Assembly: GCF_027580225.2 (NCBI RefSeq)
Contig: NC_073340.2
Location: forward strand, 18,112,001 to 18,176,000
Source: Misgurnus anguillicaudatus
Lineage: Eukaryota > Chordata > Actinopteri > Cypriniformes > Cobitidae
Length of the DNA: 64,000 bases
Direction of reading: 5' to 3'
The notes below the pieces were generated by a model. That model worked only from the letters and a program-made list of their open reading frames with translations, was not told the DNA's origin and did not search any database. Positions 1 through 12,200 of the stretch are shown here, in pieces (within the stretch, counting starts at the first letter, position 1; each line of letters begins with the position of its first letter). The position numbers and the translations under genes were made by a program.

Positions 1-59
1 TTGATCCATACACAGGTTGGGGGAGGGGCAATTTGGTATCTCTGATTCACCTAACTTGC

Positions 60-250
60 ATGTTTTTGGCTGGTGAGAGGAAACTAGAGTAACTGGAGTA
101 AACCTACGCTAACACACAGAGAAAATGCAAACTCCACACAGAAAGACGGGACTTAAACCAGGGACCTTATTGCTGTGAGGCACCAGTGCTACCCACTTCG
201 CCACTGTGCTGCCACACATTGCACTGAATCTTGCCAGAGTTGTGCTTGAC
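60..250. repeat. Probable dispersed fish repeat at left edge
   Basis: This stretch contains a run about headings such as aaactccacacagaaag, then accagggaccttattgctg, then gccactgtgctgcc. I recognise this arrangement as a high-copy repeat tail common in cyprinid genomes. I cannot name the family or set its ends. The rest of 1-660 shows no gene that I can support. Confidence 0.4.
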
Positions 251-660
251 AAATATCTGGGCCTAGTTTTTTCCGTGTGAGGGCCAATGCATGTGCTACA
301 CGCACCCTCTGCCAGGCAAACAGAAAAGGAGTTTAACACGTTGTTTGTGGTATAAACAACCCAGTTCCCAGCAAGTAAAAGTCATCCAGAGATGACAAGA
401 TTCCTTAAAATGATATGAGAAACTGTTTTGCTTTCTGTATAATAGGTATATTTTTTTACATAGTTGAAAGATGAAAGCACACATCTGCTCTCACATACCA
501 TGGAAGCTGTCTCCATATGGACATTATATATAATATTGGACGTCACGTCTATATAATATTATCAAACTCATATTATCTTCTGACTTGCTCCGGCATGCAG
601 TACATCCATTTAGGCCACTAGGAATCACTCTTATATAATTTTACTTGTGCATGTGTCCTA

Positions 661-1102
661 TTAAAGGGGACATTTCACAAGACTTTTTTAAAATGTAAAA
701 TACATCTTTGGTGTCCCCAGAGTACGTATGTGAAGTTTTAGCTTAAAATATCATATAGATCATTATAACATGTTAAAATTTCCACTTTGTAGGTGTGAGC
801 AAAAAAAATGTGCCGTTTTGAGTGTGTCGTTTTAAATGCAAATGACTTGATCTCTGCACTAAATGGCTGTGCAGTGGTTGGATAGTGCAGATTAAGGGGC
901 GGTATTATTATAATAAGATTCCCTTCTGACATCACAAGTGGAGCCAAATTTCAATGAGCTATTTTTTTCACATGCTTACAGAGAATGGTTTACCAAAGCT
1001 AAGTTACTGGGCTGATCTTTTTCACATTTTCTAGTTAATAGAAGCACTGGGGACCCAATTTCAGCACTTAAACATGAAAAAAGTCAGATATGTCCCCTTT
1101 AA
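661..1102. mobile_element. TTAA-ended MITE, family A copy 1
   Basis: A non-coding element with terminal inverted repeats: the left end reads ttaaaggggacat and the right end atgtcccctttaa. The interior includes tggtgtccccagag, tgcaaatgacttgatc and gcactggggacccaat. The same interior recurs at 10262-10626 and 27303-27806, so this is a dispersed family. The TTAA ends would suit a TTAA-targeting transposon, but superfamily is inference. Confidence 0.75.
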
Positions 1103-1310
1103 GATAAAATCATTTACATACAGTTTTTGTCCATCCATATTAAATATATGTTGGTCTAGTAATGCACTAAAAAAGAAAGTTATTAGCATTAAATAGATTT
1201 TCTCTAATGTCCAACAGACTAAAGCCTGAATGCAACTTGTTTCTTGCTTTTGTTTAATAAATTCACTTTTAAATGTTTTCATTAATTTGTAAGGAATATC
1301 AAAACACATC

Positions 1311-1383
1311 CACCCCAGATGGGACTCGAACCCACAATCCCTGGCTTAGGAGGCCAGTGCCTTATCCATTAGGCCACTGGGGC
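1311..1383 (-). tRNA. tRNA-Arg (anticodon CCU)
   Basis: Read on the minus strand, the 73-base sequence starts GCCCCAGTGGCCTAATGG and folds into a full cloverleaf. The acceptor stem pairs GCCCCAG with CTGGGGT. The anticodon stem CTGGC/GCCAG closes the loop CTCCTAA, giving anticodon CCT. The T arm carries GGTTCGAGTCC, the internal B box, and the D arm carries the A box. No intron is present. It matches the vertebrate tRNA-Arg-CCT sequence as I know it. It lies about 1 kb upstream of rangap1 and is transcribed away from it by RNA polymerase III. Confidence 0.96.
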
Positions 1384-2386
1384 TTGCGTCACGATTGGAC
1401 CACATCCTGGTCCAGAAAGTAGTAATGCAAATCCATTGTTATTAAAACATAAATTAAAACTAATATGTAAATATAAATTCAATCATCTGAAACATATCGG
1501 AATATCTGCATCTAATAAATTAGTTGCTGGCTACTTGGATCTACATAGCATTTGTTGTATTTCACTCTTTAAATAATATAAAATTCACACACTTAGTGTG
1601 TTATCCTGTCATCCTGCTAAATGCAAGCAATGACTAAACTAAACCACTGTTCTCACACTGATAAAGTTCGCTATAAATTATACGACGTCTAAATGACTGA
1701 TACCCAGTACAAACAGTAATGTTAATCCAGCAAAGCCATTACAGGAGTAACGTTAATGGACCCCGAGCTTTTATTATGTAAGGATATGTCACCGGCACTT
1801 TCAAAAAACCGGCCGCCTCCATGTGCAACTTGTTGTGATGCTTTTCTCAGTAGTAAAGCTAGTCCTGTGTGATTTGCTGACTTCTTTTAATAACTAAACG
1901 ATCATTGATCTTTTACACCGTGGTGTAAGGTAAATATTCTTGAATAAAAAGTTACTACGATATACAAATGTTTTTATTTTTAATAGCTAGCATAAGCGGA
2001 TAGCTAGGTTGCTAATTGTCTGCGCTAGCCTGAGCTGTGTGTAATGCTACGTGTTAGCATGCTAACGCTGAGGGACAACATGAGTTGATTAAAACTTTTT
2101 CTTTCTCGAATGGAAAAGTGTAACCACAAAGTGCAACAACGCTTACTGTTGTTTAGATTTTTATTTATTACTTTAAATAATCTATAACTATGAAGAATAC
2201 GAAGCTAAGCTAATGTGTTGCTATTGCTACTGGTCTTCTTATCTCTTCAAAGACTATATTTAAGATTACGAATGTGTAAATGTATAACTTTAAAAAGATT
2301 AAGATATATTTAAATGTCTATGCCCAACCAGTTTTGTATTAATGCGTATGCGTGTTTTATTTTACTAGTACATAATAAAAAAAGCA
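1384..2386 (+). other. rangap1: rangap1 upstream region and 5' leader
   Basis: No other coding gene is visible here. A 5' splice site, gtgtaag followed by gtaaat at about 1930, and a 3' splice site, tttactag ending at 2368, fit a non-coding leader exon spliced to the exon that carries the start codon. The start of transcription cannot be placed from sequence alone, and the leader exon is inferred. Confidence 0.5.
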
Positions 2387-5300
2387 ATGGCTGCTGAAGA
2401 TATTGCTCAGCTTACAGAGGCTCTTGCCAAGACCCATGTGGGGGAATTAAGTTATAAGGGACGAGGGCTTAAACTGTGTAATGCAGAGTCAGGTGAGTAA
2501 AACCTTTTAACTAGACAGTATTTACATGTGCAGTTAATGTGCATAAACCCATAAAGGTAAAACTCCTTAATTTTCTTGGACTCTGCAGTCAAAGAAATGG
2601 TGCAGGACATTGAACAGTTTCAGGGTCTGCAGTCCCTCAGATTGGAGGGAAACACATTTGGGGTGGAGGCAGCACAGGGCATTGCAAAGGCTCTTGAAGC
2701 TAAAAGTGAACTGCAGGTATTCTAACATTGCTACTAGAACAATTTCACATTGATATTTTAGATCTACCATTTGTTCCTAATTTCATTTTTTCATTTTATA
2801 AAGCAATGCCATTGGAGTGACATGTTTACAGGACGTCTTCGCTCTGAAATTCCACCTGCTCTGGTGAGACTTCATTTTAAATCGCTCAATTGCAAGTACC
2901 GTGTATTTGCAATGCTTTTGCTTTATCATCAACAACGCGTTTAACTTCCATAGAAATCATTGGGCAGTGCATTGATGACATCAGGGGCCCGACTGACTCA
3001 GCTGGACCTGAGTGACAATGCTTTCGGGCCAGATGGTGTAAAGGCAATTGAAACCCTGCTCAAGAGCCCTGCCTGCTACACTTTACGTGAGCTCAGACTT
3101 AATAATTGTGGCATGGGCATCGGAGGGGGTACGGTAAGTGTAGTCTTGCATCAAAGCACTTAGTCATTCATTATGATCATGATTTCAGTAATCACTTGAG
3201 TCACAGAATTGTAAAACAACATTGTATTTAAGTTTATTAAACAGTATGTGATTTTTGTACGGTCCTCGCTTCTGCATTGACTGAATGCCATAAGCGGTCT
3301 ATTGCAGCTGGCACCCCCTTGAGGTTAAAAGTCTTTATAGCTGGACGTAATCGGCTGGAGAATGATGGAGCCACTGCACTTGCCCAAGCATTTAAGGTAC
3401 TTGCACTTAATGTTGCTCTGTTTTAATAAAAAATATCAACTTCTAACAATGTTCAAGGTTTCAGTTTATTTTGCCTTTCAGTCCTGTTGTTTTACATTTG
3501 TTTCCTGTCTTTTTAAGTTGTTAGGCAGTCTCGAGGAGGTCCATATGCCACAGAATGGAATCAACCATGCTGGTATAACTGCTTTGGCCACTGCCATGCA
3601 ACAGAATCCAAACCTACAGGTCCTTAACCTCAACGACAACACTTTTACTAAGAGAGGATCAGTAGCCATGGCAGAGGTAATTGGTATATTATCTCAAAGA
3701 ATTATATAGGGGAAGGTCTGGTATTTATTTAAAAATCTGTTTGCACACACACCGTTTTTATTCATTTCCTCCATGTTCATTTTAAGGCCATCAAGCCCCT
3801 CCAGTGTCTTAAGGTCATCAATTTTGGGGACTGTCTTGTACGCTCAGAAGGTGCTCTTGCTATAGCATGGGCACTTAAAGAGGGGCTGCCTCATCTCAGG
3901 GTTAGTAAAAGATGCCAACTCACATGTAAACGCTTTTTTAAATGAAAACAATTTCATTTTGTAAAATATCTCTTCTTTTTTTTTTCTAGGAGCTGAATTT
4001 GTCATTTGGAGAGATTACAGAGGCAGCGGCTATGGTAATTGCTAAGGCTGCACAGGACAAAGCTGATCTGGAGAAACTAGACCTCAATGGTAAAGCAATT
4101 GCATCATGTGTCACATTATTTTATTATTACAACTTTAAAGGCGTCATGACTGAGGTTGCTAAACAGTGAAAATATGATTGACATCTAGGCATCATTGAAA
4201 CAATTTGGCCGTAATATTTTAATGTTTTGGAATCAAAGGATTTTAATTAAAGTTATATTTTAGCATTACGTTATGTTATTCTGTGATCATTCGAGCTTGT
4301 TTGGGTGTGTGTTTAGGAAACTGCTTTGGAGAGGATGGCTGTGAGGCTCTCAGGGAAGCTATGGAGAGCATGAACATAGGGGATATGCTGGGCTCGCTCA
4401 GGTATTTATCTGTGGCCTTGTAAATATAGTGGGTGGTTGCTTTTGCTTTAGATGTATAAGCTGGCATGAGCATATTTTCCTGTATGTAAAGTATTTACAT
4501 TTGTAGAGTGATGAAAGTTGTTTCTTATACAGTGATGATGAAGGAGAGCCAGATGATGATGATGATGATGATGGCGATGAGGAGGAAGATGAGGATGATG
4601 ATGAAGATACAAAAGAAGAAAATGGTGTTAATGGAACAGAAGATGTTAGTGAAGAAAAGGGAGCCCAGCAAACCTCTGAAGCACTATAATATTTTGGTCA
4701 CACAGTGTATCTGCTGCATTATTGGTTAATATAACTTTAAAGGCGGGGTGCATGATCTCTGAAAGCCAATGTTGACATTTGAAATCACCTAAACAATCAT
4801 GCCCCTACCCCAACAGAATCTGGACCTTCTTTTGATAGACCCGCCCCACACATACACAACCCAGGCAACGCTATGGGTTAGTAGACACGTCCCTTACTGT
4901 TGATTGGCTTCAAGTGTGTTTCGGTAGTCGGCCTGACTCCCTTTTCCAAAGTGTTTTTTAAAAATCACGCACCCTGCTTTTAAGGGATGATCATATTTGT
5001 TTGAAGGATTAGTCAATTTTCTTAAAAAATGTACTCGCCACTAAGTCATCCAAAATCTTAATGTATTTCTTTGTTCATTCGAGAAGAAGTTGTGTTTTTT
5101 GAGGAAAACATTTTAGGATTTTTCTAATTTTGGTGGACTTTAATGGACCCCAACACGTAACAGATTTGATGCAGTTTGAACTTGCATTTTCAGCGGAGTA
5201 TCGGAGGACTCTGGGCGGTCCCAGGCGAGGCATAGGGGTCTTATCTAGCGAAACGATTGTCATTTTTGACAAGAAGGGTGGAAAATATGCACTTTTAAAC

Positions 5301-7749
5301 CACAACTTCTCGTCTATCTCTGGTCCTGTGATGCGCCAGCGCGACCTCACGTAATTGCTTAATGACGTGGAAAGGTCACGTGTTAGATATATGAAACGCA
5401 CATTTGCGGACCATTTTAAACAAATAAACTGACACAAAGACATTAATTAGTATCATTCCACATACAACAACGTCGGACCGGTCCTCTTTCTCCACACTTG
5501 TATACACTGGGGCGTAGTTTGGCCTTCGTCATCTGTGACCTCTTGACGTGATGACATATTGAGTGAGGTCGCACTGGTGAGATAGGCGGGAAGTTGTGGT
5601 TTAAAAGTGCATATTTTTTATTTTTCTATTATCGTTTTGCTAGATAAGACCCTTATGCCTCGTTTGGGATCATTTAGAGTCCTTTGAAACTCAGTCGAAA
5701 ATTCAAGCGTAAACTGCATTAAATCTGTTACGTGTTGGGGTCCATTTAAGTCCATTAACTGAACAAAGAAAGACATCAACATTTTGGATAACATGGTGGT
5801 GAGTAAATTATCTGGATTTTTTTTAAGAAAATTGACTAATCCGTTAAGACATTTAACCTGTCTCTTCACAGGGAAGGCCTTGCTACAGTTGTGAGCTTAT
5901 GACCTTTCTCAGTTCCCCATCAGCTGAGAAATTGATCTCCCTTGAAGCCAAGAGAATCCAACTCCTCGAGCAGGTGCTGATTCCTAGTTTTACTGTTTGT
6001 TTTTTCACAAATCACTCTTTTTCTTTGAATACATTAAATAATTTCTACCAAACAAAACCGTTTTCCCTCATTCTGTCAGTGCAGTTACACACAATCACTT
6101 AAAATCCATTTTTTCTCCCAGATTGATGTTTCGGATGCCTGTGAAGTGTCAGAAGTTTTTTTTAAGATCTCTTCAGTCTATAAGGATGAACCAGAAGTAA
6201 AACAGGCTGTATTTGAGAGCACCGGTATGAACATTATTTTATTATCTCTCTTTAAAGGGATAGTTTACCCAGAAATGTAAATTTTGTCATCATTTACCAG
6301 GTTTCCCACGGGTCCTTAAAATCCTTGAAAGTTTGTGAATCTGGGGGGGAAAATTCAAGGCCCTGGGGAGTTTTTGGAAATCTACATACATAGATACAGG
6401 TCATTGAAAGTGCTTAAATCTATTTTATTCAAGAAGTTTTCTGGAAAAAATCCATATTATTCCCTGTGTAGTGTAGGATCATATCATTAAACTTAAATTT
6501 CCTTTTAATCACACGTGCTAAACTGTTCACTTTAAATGCTTATATCTTCTGTATGCAAATGATGATTCATACCAAAATGCTTTTTTGCATAGTTGTGTTT
6601 GACACATGAAAACGTCTCGAGTTACGTATGTAACTGTTGTTTCCTGTGAAGGGAACAAGAACCTGGGTCTCCCTTGCCAAACTTCCTGCGTCCCTGCAAC
6701 GCCGTCTTTGGCAATATTTCAGATAGCGATAAACTTCCTGGCTCCCGCGTCACCCATGTCTTTGTCGTTAAGCCTCACCGTTGGTTGAATTTGATATACA
6801 CATTCAGACGCACTTACCCCTGGAGGCGTCTCCAAAGTGTCACTGCAGTGATGCAGCGCGAGTTCCCTTGAAAGGGAACTGTAACAATGTATCTTATAAG
6901 GTAACATGATGTAGTCCTTGAATTTGAGGGTATTGGACCTGGAAAGTCCTCGAAAGGTCCTTGAATTTGAAGTTAACTAAGGTGTGGGAACCCTGATTTA
7001 CTCACCCCCTCATGTGAACACAAAGATATTTTGAGCAATATTTGACTTGAGCACCACTGACTTCCATAGTAATATTTTTTTATACTATAAGAAGTATTTT
7101 GTGTTCATGAGGAGAACAAAGAAATTTATAGAGGTTTGTAACCACATGAGCGTGAGTAAATAATAACAAAATTTACATTTCTGGGTGAACTATCTCTTTA
7201 AGTCCAGTAAATGTGTAATCTTTTATTATTTTGTTATAAACATTGTATTTCATTGTAAGTAAAATCTGTTGTTCCTCATGTTGTCCAGATGCCCTGTTGA
7301 GGAAAGCTTTTTCCAACTCTCAATCGTACAGTTTAATCACCTCGCTAATGATAAACCTGGGACTTTTAAAGGTAGCACACTTTACAATGTTAAGAATAAC
7401 GTAAGTTTTTTCAGGCATCAGTATATTTAAATGGTTCATTCCTTCTGCATTTTCAGAGTGAGGATAAGAAGGTTAAGAATGTGTCTGTGCTGGCTGGACA
7501 CTTGCTAGCTCTCGAGCACGCAGCTGCACAGGACTTCTTCCCGCTCGATCAGGCATTCGTTCTGGAAGCGTTTCTGACACGGTTAGTGTGTGTTTCAGCA
7601 GTAAAAGCACATAAACTAACATACTAGTTACTGTTAAGATGTTGAGCTTATGTATGCGTTTATTTTCTAGACATGGGAAAGCCTTAGAATCCTGTTCCAC
7701 TGCAAGGGATGCTCTCGTGACCACACTGGCAAAAAGGACCACTGCTTAA
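2387..7749 (+). CDS. rangap1: Ran GTPase-activating protein 1, 15 coding exons
   Basis: RanGAP1 stimulates GTP hydrolysis by Ran on the cytoplasmic side of nuclear pores and so drives nuclear transport. Coding exons: 2387-2492, 2589-2716, 2804-2863, 2954-3133, 3262-3396, 3518-3676, 3787-3900, 3990-4089, 4317-4401, 4533-4644, 5872-5973, 6122-6224, 7289-7371, 7457-7581, 7671-7749. They join to 557 codons including the stop (556 aa; human 587). Residues about 20-355 form leucine-rich repeats (for example [37 protein letters not shown]). Residues 357-393 are an acidic Asp/Glu tract. The C-terminal SUMO-binding domain keeps the LLKSED consensus, with the acceptor lysine at about 489. The start MAAEDIAQL was chosen by position and homology. 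The end of exon 10 (donor gttagt) is inferred. Exon 5 has no AG acceptor at its homologous start; see findings. Confidence 0.93.
4552..4572 (+). repeat. rangap1: Coding (GAT)7 run in rangap1 exon 10
   Basis: Seven GAT codons in a row encode poly-Asp inside the acidic linker between the repeat domain and the C-terminal domain. RanGAP1 proteins have an acidic tract here. Such a trinucleotide run can vary in length without changing frame. Confidence 0.9.
4737..4983. mobile_element. TTAA-ended MITE, family B copy 1
   Basis: The ends are inverted repeats: ttaaaggcggggtgcatga at the left and tcacgcaccctgcttttaa at the right. The interior includes agacccgccccacacata and actcccttttccaaagtg. A second copy, split by an insertion, lies at 29703-30977. 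It sits in rangap1 intron 10. Confidence 0.75.
5006..5850. mobile_element. Foldback element with long inverted arms, rangap1 intron 10
   Basis: The left arm begins ggattagtcaattttctt and the right arm ends aagaaaattgactaatcc. The arms run inward for roughly 300 bases, for example gttacgtgttggggtcc against ggaccccaacacgtaac and cttatctagcgaaacg against cgttttgctagataag. No intact transposase is visible. A related, larger copy lies at about 13270-14650. The short open frames inside are by-products of the repeat. Confidence 0.75.
6252..7201. mobile_element. Angel-like MITE, copy 1, split by a nested insertion
   Basis: The left end is ttaaagggatagtttaccc and the right end gggtgaactatctctttaa, a terminal pair very common in cyprinids (Angel-like; the name is tentative). 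The element is interrupted by a second repeat at 6298-6995. Further copies lie at 23275-23597 and 51034-51288. It sits in rangap1 intron 12. Confidence 0.75.
6298..6995. mobile_element. Nested non-coding DNA transposon with 6-bp target duplication
   Basis: Terminal inverted repeats are caggtttcccacgggtcc (left) and ggtgtgggaaccctg (right). The six bases atttac are repeated at 6292-6297 and 6996-7001. The host MITE reads through when the insert is removed, which supports a real insertion. The interior (about 6600-6900) may hold a further repeat. Superfamily is undetermined; six bases is shorter than the eight usual for hAT. Confidence 0.65.
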
Positions 7750-9245
7750 ATCTTCATTCCTAAAATGAGCCACCGAAATCTCTTTATACGGGTCAAAACT
7801 GGACTATTGCAAACTTGACAGCCTATGTGAAACTTTTTAAAACTATATTGTAGTTTATCTTTGGTCAGTCAATTCTGGATCCATTTTCTCACGCAAAACT
7901 AGTGCCTCAAGATGACTAGACCAAACTAAATTACCTTGCATACTGTTGACTGTTTGATTCGAGCTTTAAATAAGAATGGTGTGATGTACTTATGTCTCTT
8001 TTTTAGAAATATTTCATCTATTTTTATACTTAACTGGGAGCAGAGGAAATAAGGCACTGGATGATAATTAGGGCTTAATTATCTCTTCAATGATTGTAAT
8101 GTTATAACTGTCTGATATGTCTTAATAATAGTGGAGAATAATGCACACTTGTCATTGCAGTATGTCTTATAATGTGAAGTATTGATAGAAATCAAAAGAA
8201 CAGCTGTGGAAATGCATAAAGTGAGATTCAAGTGAAGAAAATTGATTACTGGTTTTAAAATATTACATTTGGACATCATAATGTAATACTAAAGCAGGTA
8301 TACACACTGTATATTTGCTATATTGTCAACATTCCGTTTTGTTATTAAACTTAATTATTTTCATTGGAGAAAATCTTTGTTGCTTTTTCACTGTTCATAC
8401 TTATTGGCTGATGTTACATAAAACTTTGTAAATTGCTAAATGGGATTTTTGCATTAATCCCCAGCTTTCAGTTGCTTTGTTGCAACGCCTGACTAAAAAC
8501 AATAAATAAATGCCGCGAGCTCACTGAGCCATAAGGGATTACAATTATCAAGCTTTATTGTTTTAGTAGTAAAAATATAAGTTTATATACTTTTCAAAGG
8601 TACCCTTCTCTACTCAGACTGTATATTTATGAGACAGGAACAGTGTGAGTCTTTGTGTGAAGTCAGTGTGCCAGCAGATCTGCGGTCTGAAGTCTCGACC
8701 TCCAGGAGGCATATTTCACATTTGGAAAGTTTCACTGCTCCAGTCGGTGCTGTTGATTTAAGTTGAACCTTTTTTTGAGTTTTGTATTTATTCAAGATTT
8801 TACTTGTAAGTATTCCTGATCATTTTTGGTTGCATAACGTTCAAGTGATTTTGCAACTCCGTTATTAACGTTACCAGCTTTAATTTACAGAACTTATCGC
8901 GGTTTATTCAACCGAACCACAGCAGAAGAGAAATTTCAGCAAAGAGGTGAGGAATGTCGAGATTATGTGCTGCTTTCACAATTAATTGTTAAACGTTTTG
9001 TTTAGACGATGTCTTTTTAAAACTAATCAATCGATTATATGGTTTTGAGTTAAAAAAATTAATGTTTTAATTTTTTAAAACGTTTGTTTACAAATTGGAT
9101 TTGAAACAATTTATGATCTGATCATTGTCGTTTTAAGTCAGTCAAATTATCAACCTAAATTTACTAACGTTAAATCACACAGTAAATGTAATGAGGTAAA
9201 TCAAATCGTTACCTGATTTCGATATCTTCTCATCCTTCTTCACAG
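7750..9245 (+). other. rangap1 3' UTR and chadl leader region
   Basis: After the rangap1 stop the sequence is AT-rich with no coding gene. Candidate poly(A) signals are attaaa near 8345 and aataaa near 8500. A probable non-coding chadl leader exon ends at 8946 with the donor gtgagg and is spliced to the acceptor ttcacag ending at 9245. The boundary between the two transcripts is not visible. Confidence 0.5.
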
Positions 9246-9255
9246 AGAGACCAAA

Positions 9256-12200
9256 ATGTCTATCCCCACGTGGCTGTTTATAATATCTCTTGCCTTAAGG
9301 ATCCATACAGTACGGCCAGGCAAATGCCCAAAGTCCTGTATGTGTGATACAATCAAGCTCACAGTAGCTTGTGTCAACAAGAATCTTACTGAGGTGCCAC
9401 CTACCATTGATGAGGTAATCTGTTCACCACCCCGATAATTTTGGCTTTATTTGTCATGCATTTTTTATGTGCATCGCTTTTATGTTCTGCATTGGTATGT
9501 CTTTAAAATTAAGACAACAGTAAAACTAGACCTGAGAGGAAATGATCTGCAGGAGCTTCCTACAGAGGCATTCTCAGGCACCCCTTACCTCACCCAGCTG
9601 TCACTGCAGAACAGCAACATACGAAGAGTGAAAGAAGGAGCTTTTCGCAAACTTGGTCGACTGACCATACTTAATCTATCCAACAACAACATTGAGATCC
9701 TCTATCAGGTGAGAAAAATCTAAAACGCATTGCTGCAACCTTGAAAATATTGCTCAACTGGTAAAGCAGTATATTTCGTTTAATGCACTGTAAGTTGCTT
9801 TGAGTTTGCCAGAAAAGGTCTACCAAATGCATAATAAATAAAAATTAAATATATTTAAAGTTATGATGAAAATGCATGTTGTGATTCTCTTTCCTTGTAC
9901 AGGAATCATTTGATGGACTTTCTTCTCTGAAGCAGCTACTTATTGACCGAAACAGGGTGGAAGAGATCCAGCCTGGTGCTTTTTCACAGCTTGGCTTTCT
10001 CAACCTTCTCTCCATCACACACAACCAATTGGTGTACATACCTAATTTAGCATTCCAGGGCTTGCAAAACATCAAGTGGTTACGTCTCAGTCACAATTCC
10101 CTCAATTATCTGGAAACGGAGGCTTTTGCCGGACTCTTTACTCTTACTCGTTTGAGCATTGACAACAATGCGCTGCAGTTTTTTCCCACCGAGACAATGA
10201 CACGGTGAGTTAACGGAAACCCTGTAACATGCACCAAAAATAAAACTATTTTACCTTTTCTTGTGAAGTTTTATCTCAAAATACCATATAAATAATTTAT
10301 TATAGGATGTTTAAATTGCCACTTGTAGGTGTGAGCAAAAATGTGCCATTTTTGGGTGTATCCTTTTAAATGCAAATGAGCTGATCTGTGCACTAAATGG
10401 CAGTGCCGTGGTTGGATAAGGGGCGGTATTATCCCCTTTTGACATCACAAGGGGAGCCAGATTTCAATGACCTATTTTTTCACATGCCTGCAAAGAATGG
10501 TTTACCAAAACTAAGTTACTGGGTTGTTCTTTTACACATTTTCTAGGTTGATAGAAGCACTGGGGACCCAATTATAGCACTTAAACATAGAAAAAGTCAG
10601 ATTCTCATGATATGTCCCCTTTAAATTTAAACATTCATTTACATACTTTATGATGGTTATGTTACAAAGAGAGACAGTCGTATACTGTACTGTTAACATA
10701 CTACATAACATTTTAATTGAACTGAATAGATTTTATTTTTATTTATTTTTTGCATTTTTGTTTGATGCCTATTTAATTTTTCTAAAAATTTCAAAAATAT
10801 TTTGAATGCAAATAATATTTGGAGGACCCCCGGTAATACCACCACGGAACACCCTGTTGAAGACACATGGTTAAGACCAGGGGTTTTCAAACTGTTTGTC
10901 TGGACCCACATGTGGGTCATGCAAAGTTGTTTTGCTGTTGCGGTAAAAGACACACAAAAAAAATGTTTAGTCCGACAATTGACTTGCAATGACATTGATT
11001 TTATGTGTTATAGAATAAAATACAAATTGAATTTATAGAATGACAAAGAAAATAAAAACGAATCCATTACACATAAGAAAATAATGTGTTTTCCCCATCT
11101 TCCCATTTACAAAATTAGTATGTTGGTGGGTCCTGGGCTAGATTATACCTTTTTTAAGTGGGTTGTGAAATGAAAAGTTTGGCAACCCCTGGTTTAGATG
11201 TAAATTGTAAGTAGAGGCAGGTGGTTGAACTGGATATTTAAAAAGAGTTAATTATGAAATAAGATGAAAAGTTGTTTGAGGCAGATCAAGCTTATTACAT
11301 TGTAATAAAAAAAATCATAAAGACACTTTTTAAAATGTAGAAACTCACGCACAATTATGCATTAAGAAGTGTGTGTTTCAATAGAGAGGAAAACGCCTCA
11401 TCATTCTTTAATTCCCCTCTCCTTAGACTTCCAGAAGTTACTCGCTTGGACCTCAGTTATAACCCTATGACCTACCTTGGAGAGGAGTCTGTATCCATGG
11501 CCAAGCTCACTCACCTCTATCTGGATCACAACTCACTGCAGGATTTTTCAAACACAGCTATCCTGCTCTCTCCTCGTCTAGCTTATCTAGACCTAAGCCA
11601 TAACCAGCTGCGTGTCCTACAGCCAATGGCCCCTGGCTCTCCCAAATTAACACGCCTCAATCTGGCAAGCAACCCCACCTACTGCAGTTGTTACCTGCGG
11701 CCTCTGCGAGAGTGGGCTATACAAGAGCGCATTCGTCTGATTGGCACTTGTGGAGGTCCATCACATCTGTCTGGCGAGAACCTGGAGGCAGTGCAGCCTG
11801 CCGAATTACGTTGTCAGAGCCAGGAGGCCATGATGAAGGCTGAACTGGAGGAGCTGAGACGACTTCCAACGTTACCAACAACACCACCCCCAGATAAAGT
11901 CAAATGTCCTGCCAACTGTGATTGTGAGGTAGGTGAGAACTTGCTAGGTATGCCACTGAAATATTTATTATTTGTTTATATAAAAAGTCTTTGCATTTAA
12001 TGCAGGCTCAGAACCATCACTCATCTTGCGAAAACAAGGGCCACACCAAGATCCCCCGTGGTTTTGCACCAAACATGCGCTTGCTGGATTTACGAGGCAA
12101 CCATTTCCACTACATCCCTGCAAACAGTTTTCCAGGTACTGCAGAAGTGGTTTCTCTTCATTTGCAGCGCTGCAAAATCCACGATGTAGAGGACGGTGCT

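Noticed and set aside
4508..4729. Met-rich frame over the GAT run
   Set aside because: It is the wrong frame of rangap1 exon 10 (ATG read from GAT repeats); the true frame is the Asp/Glu tract.
5075..5869. Several frames containing similar peptide on both strands ([18 protein letters not shown])
   Set aside because: They come from the two arms of the foldback element at 5006-5850, not from a protein family; the similarity is explained by the inverted repeat.
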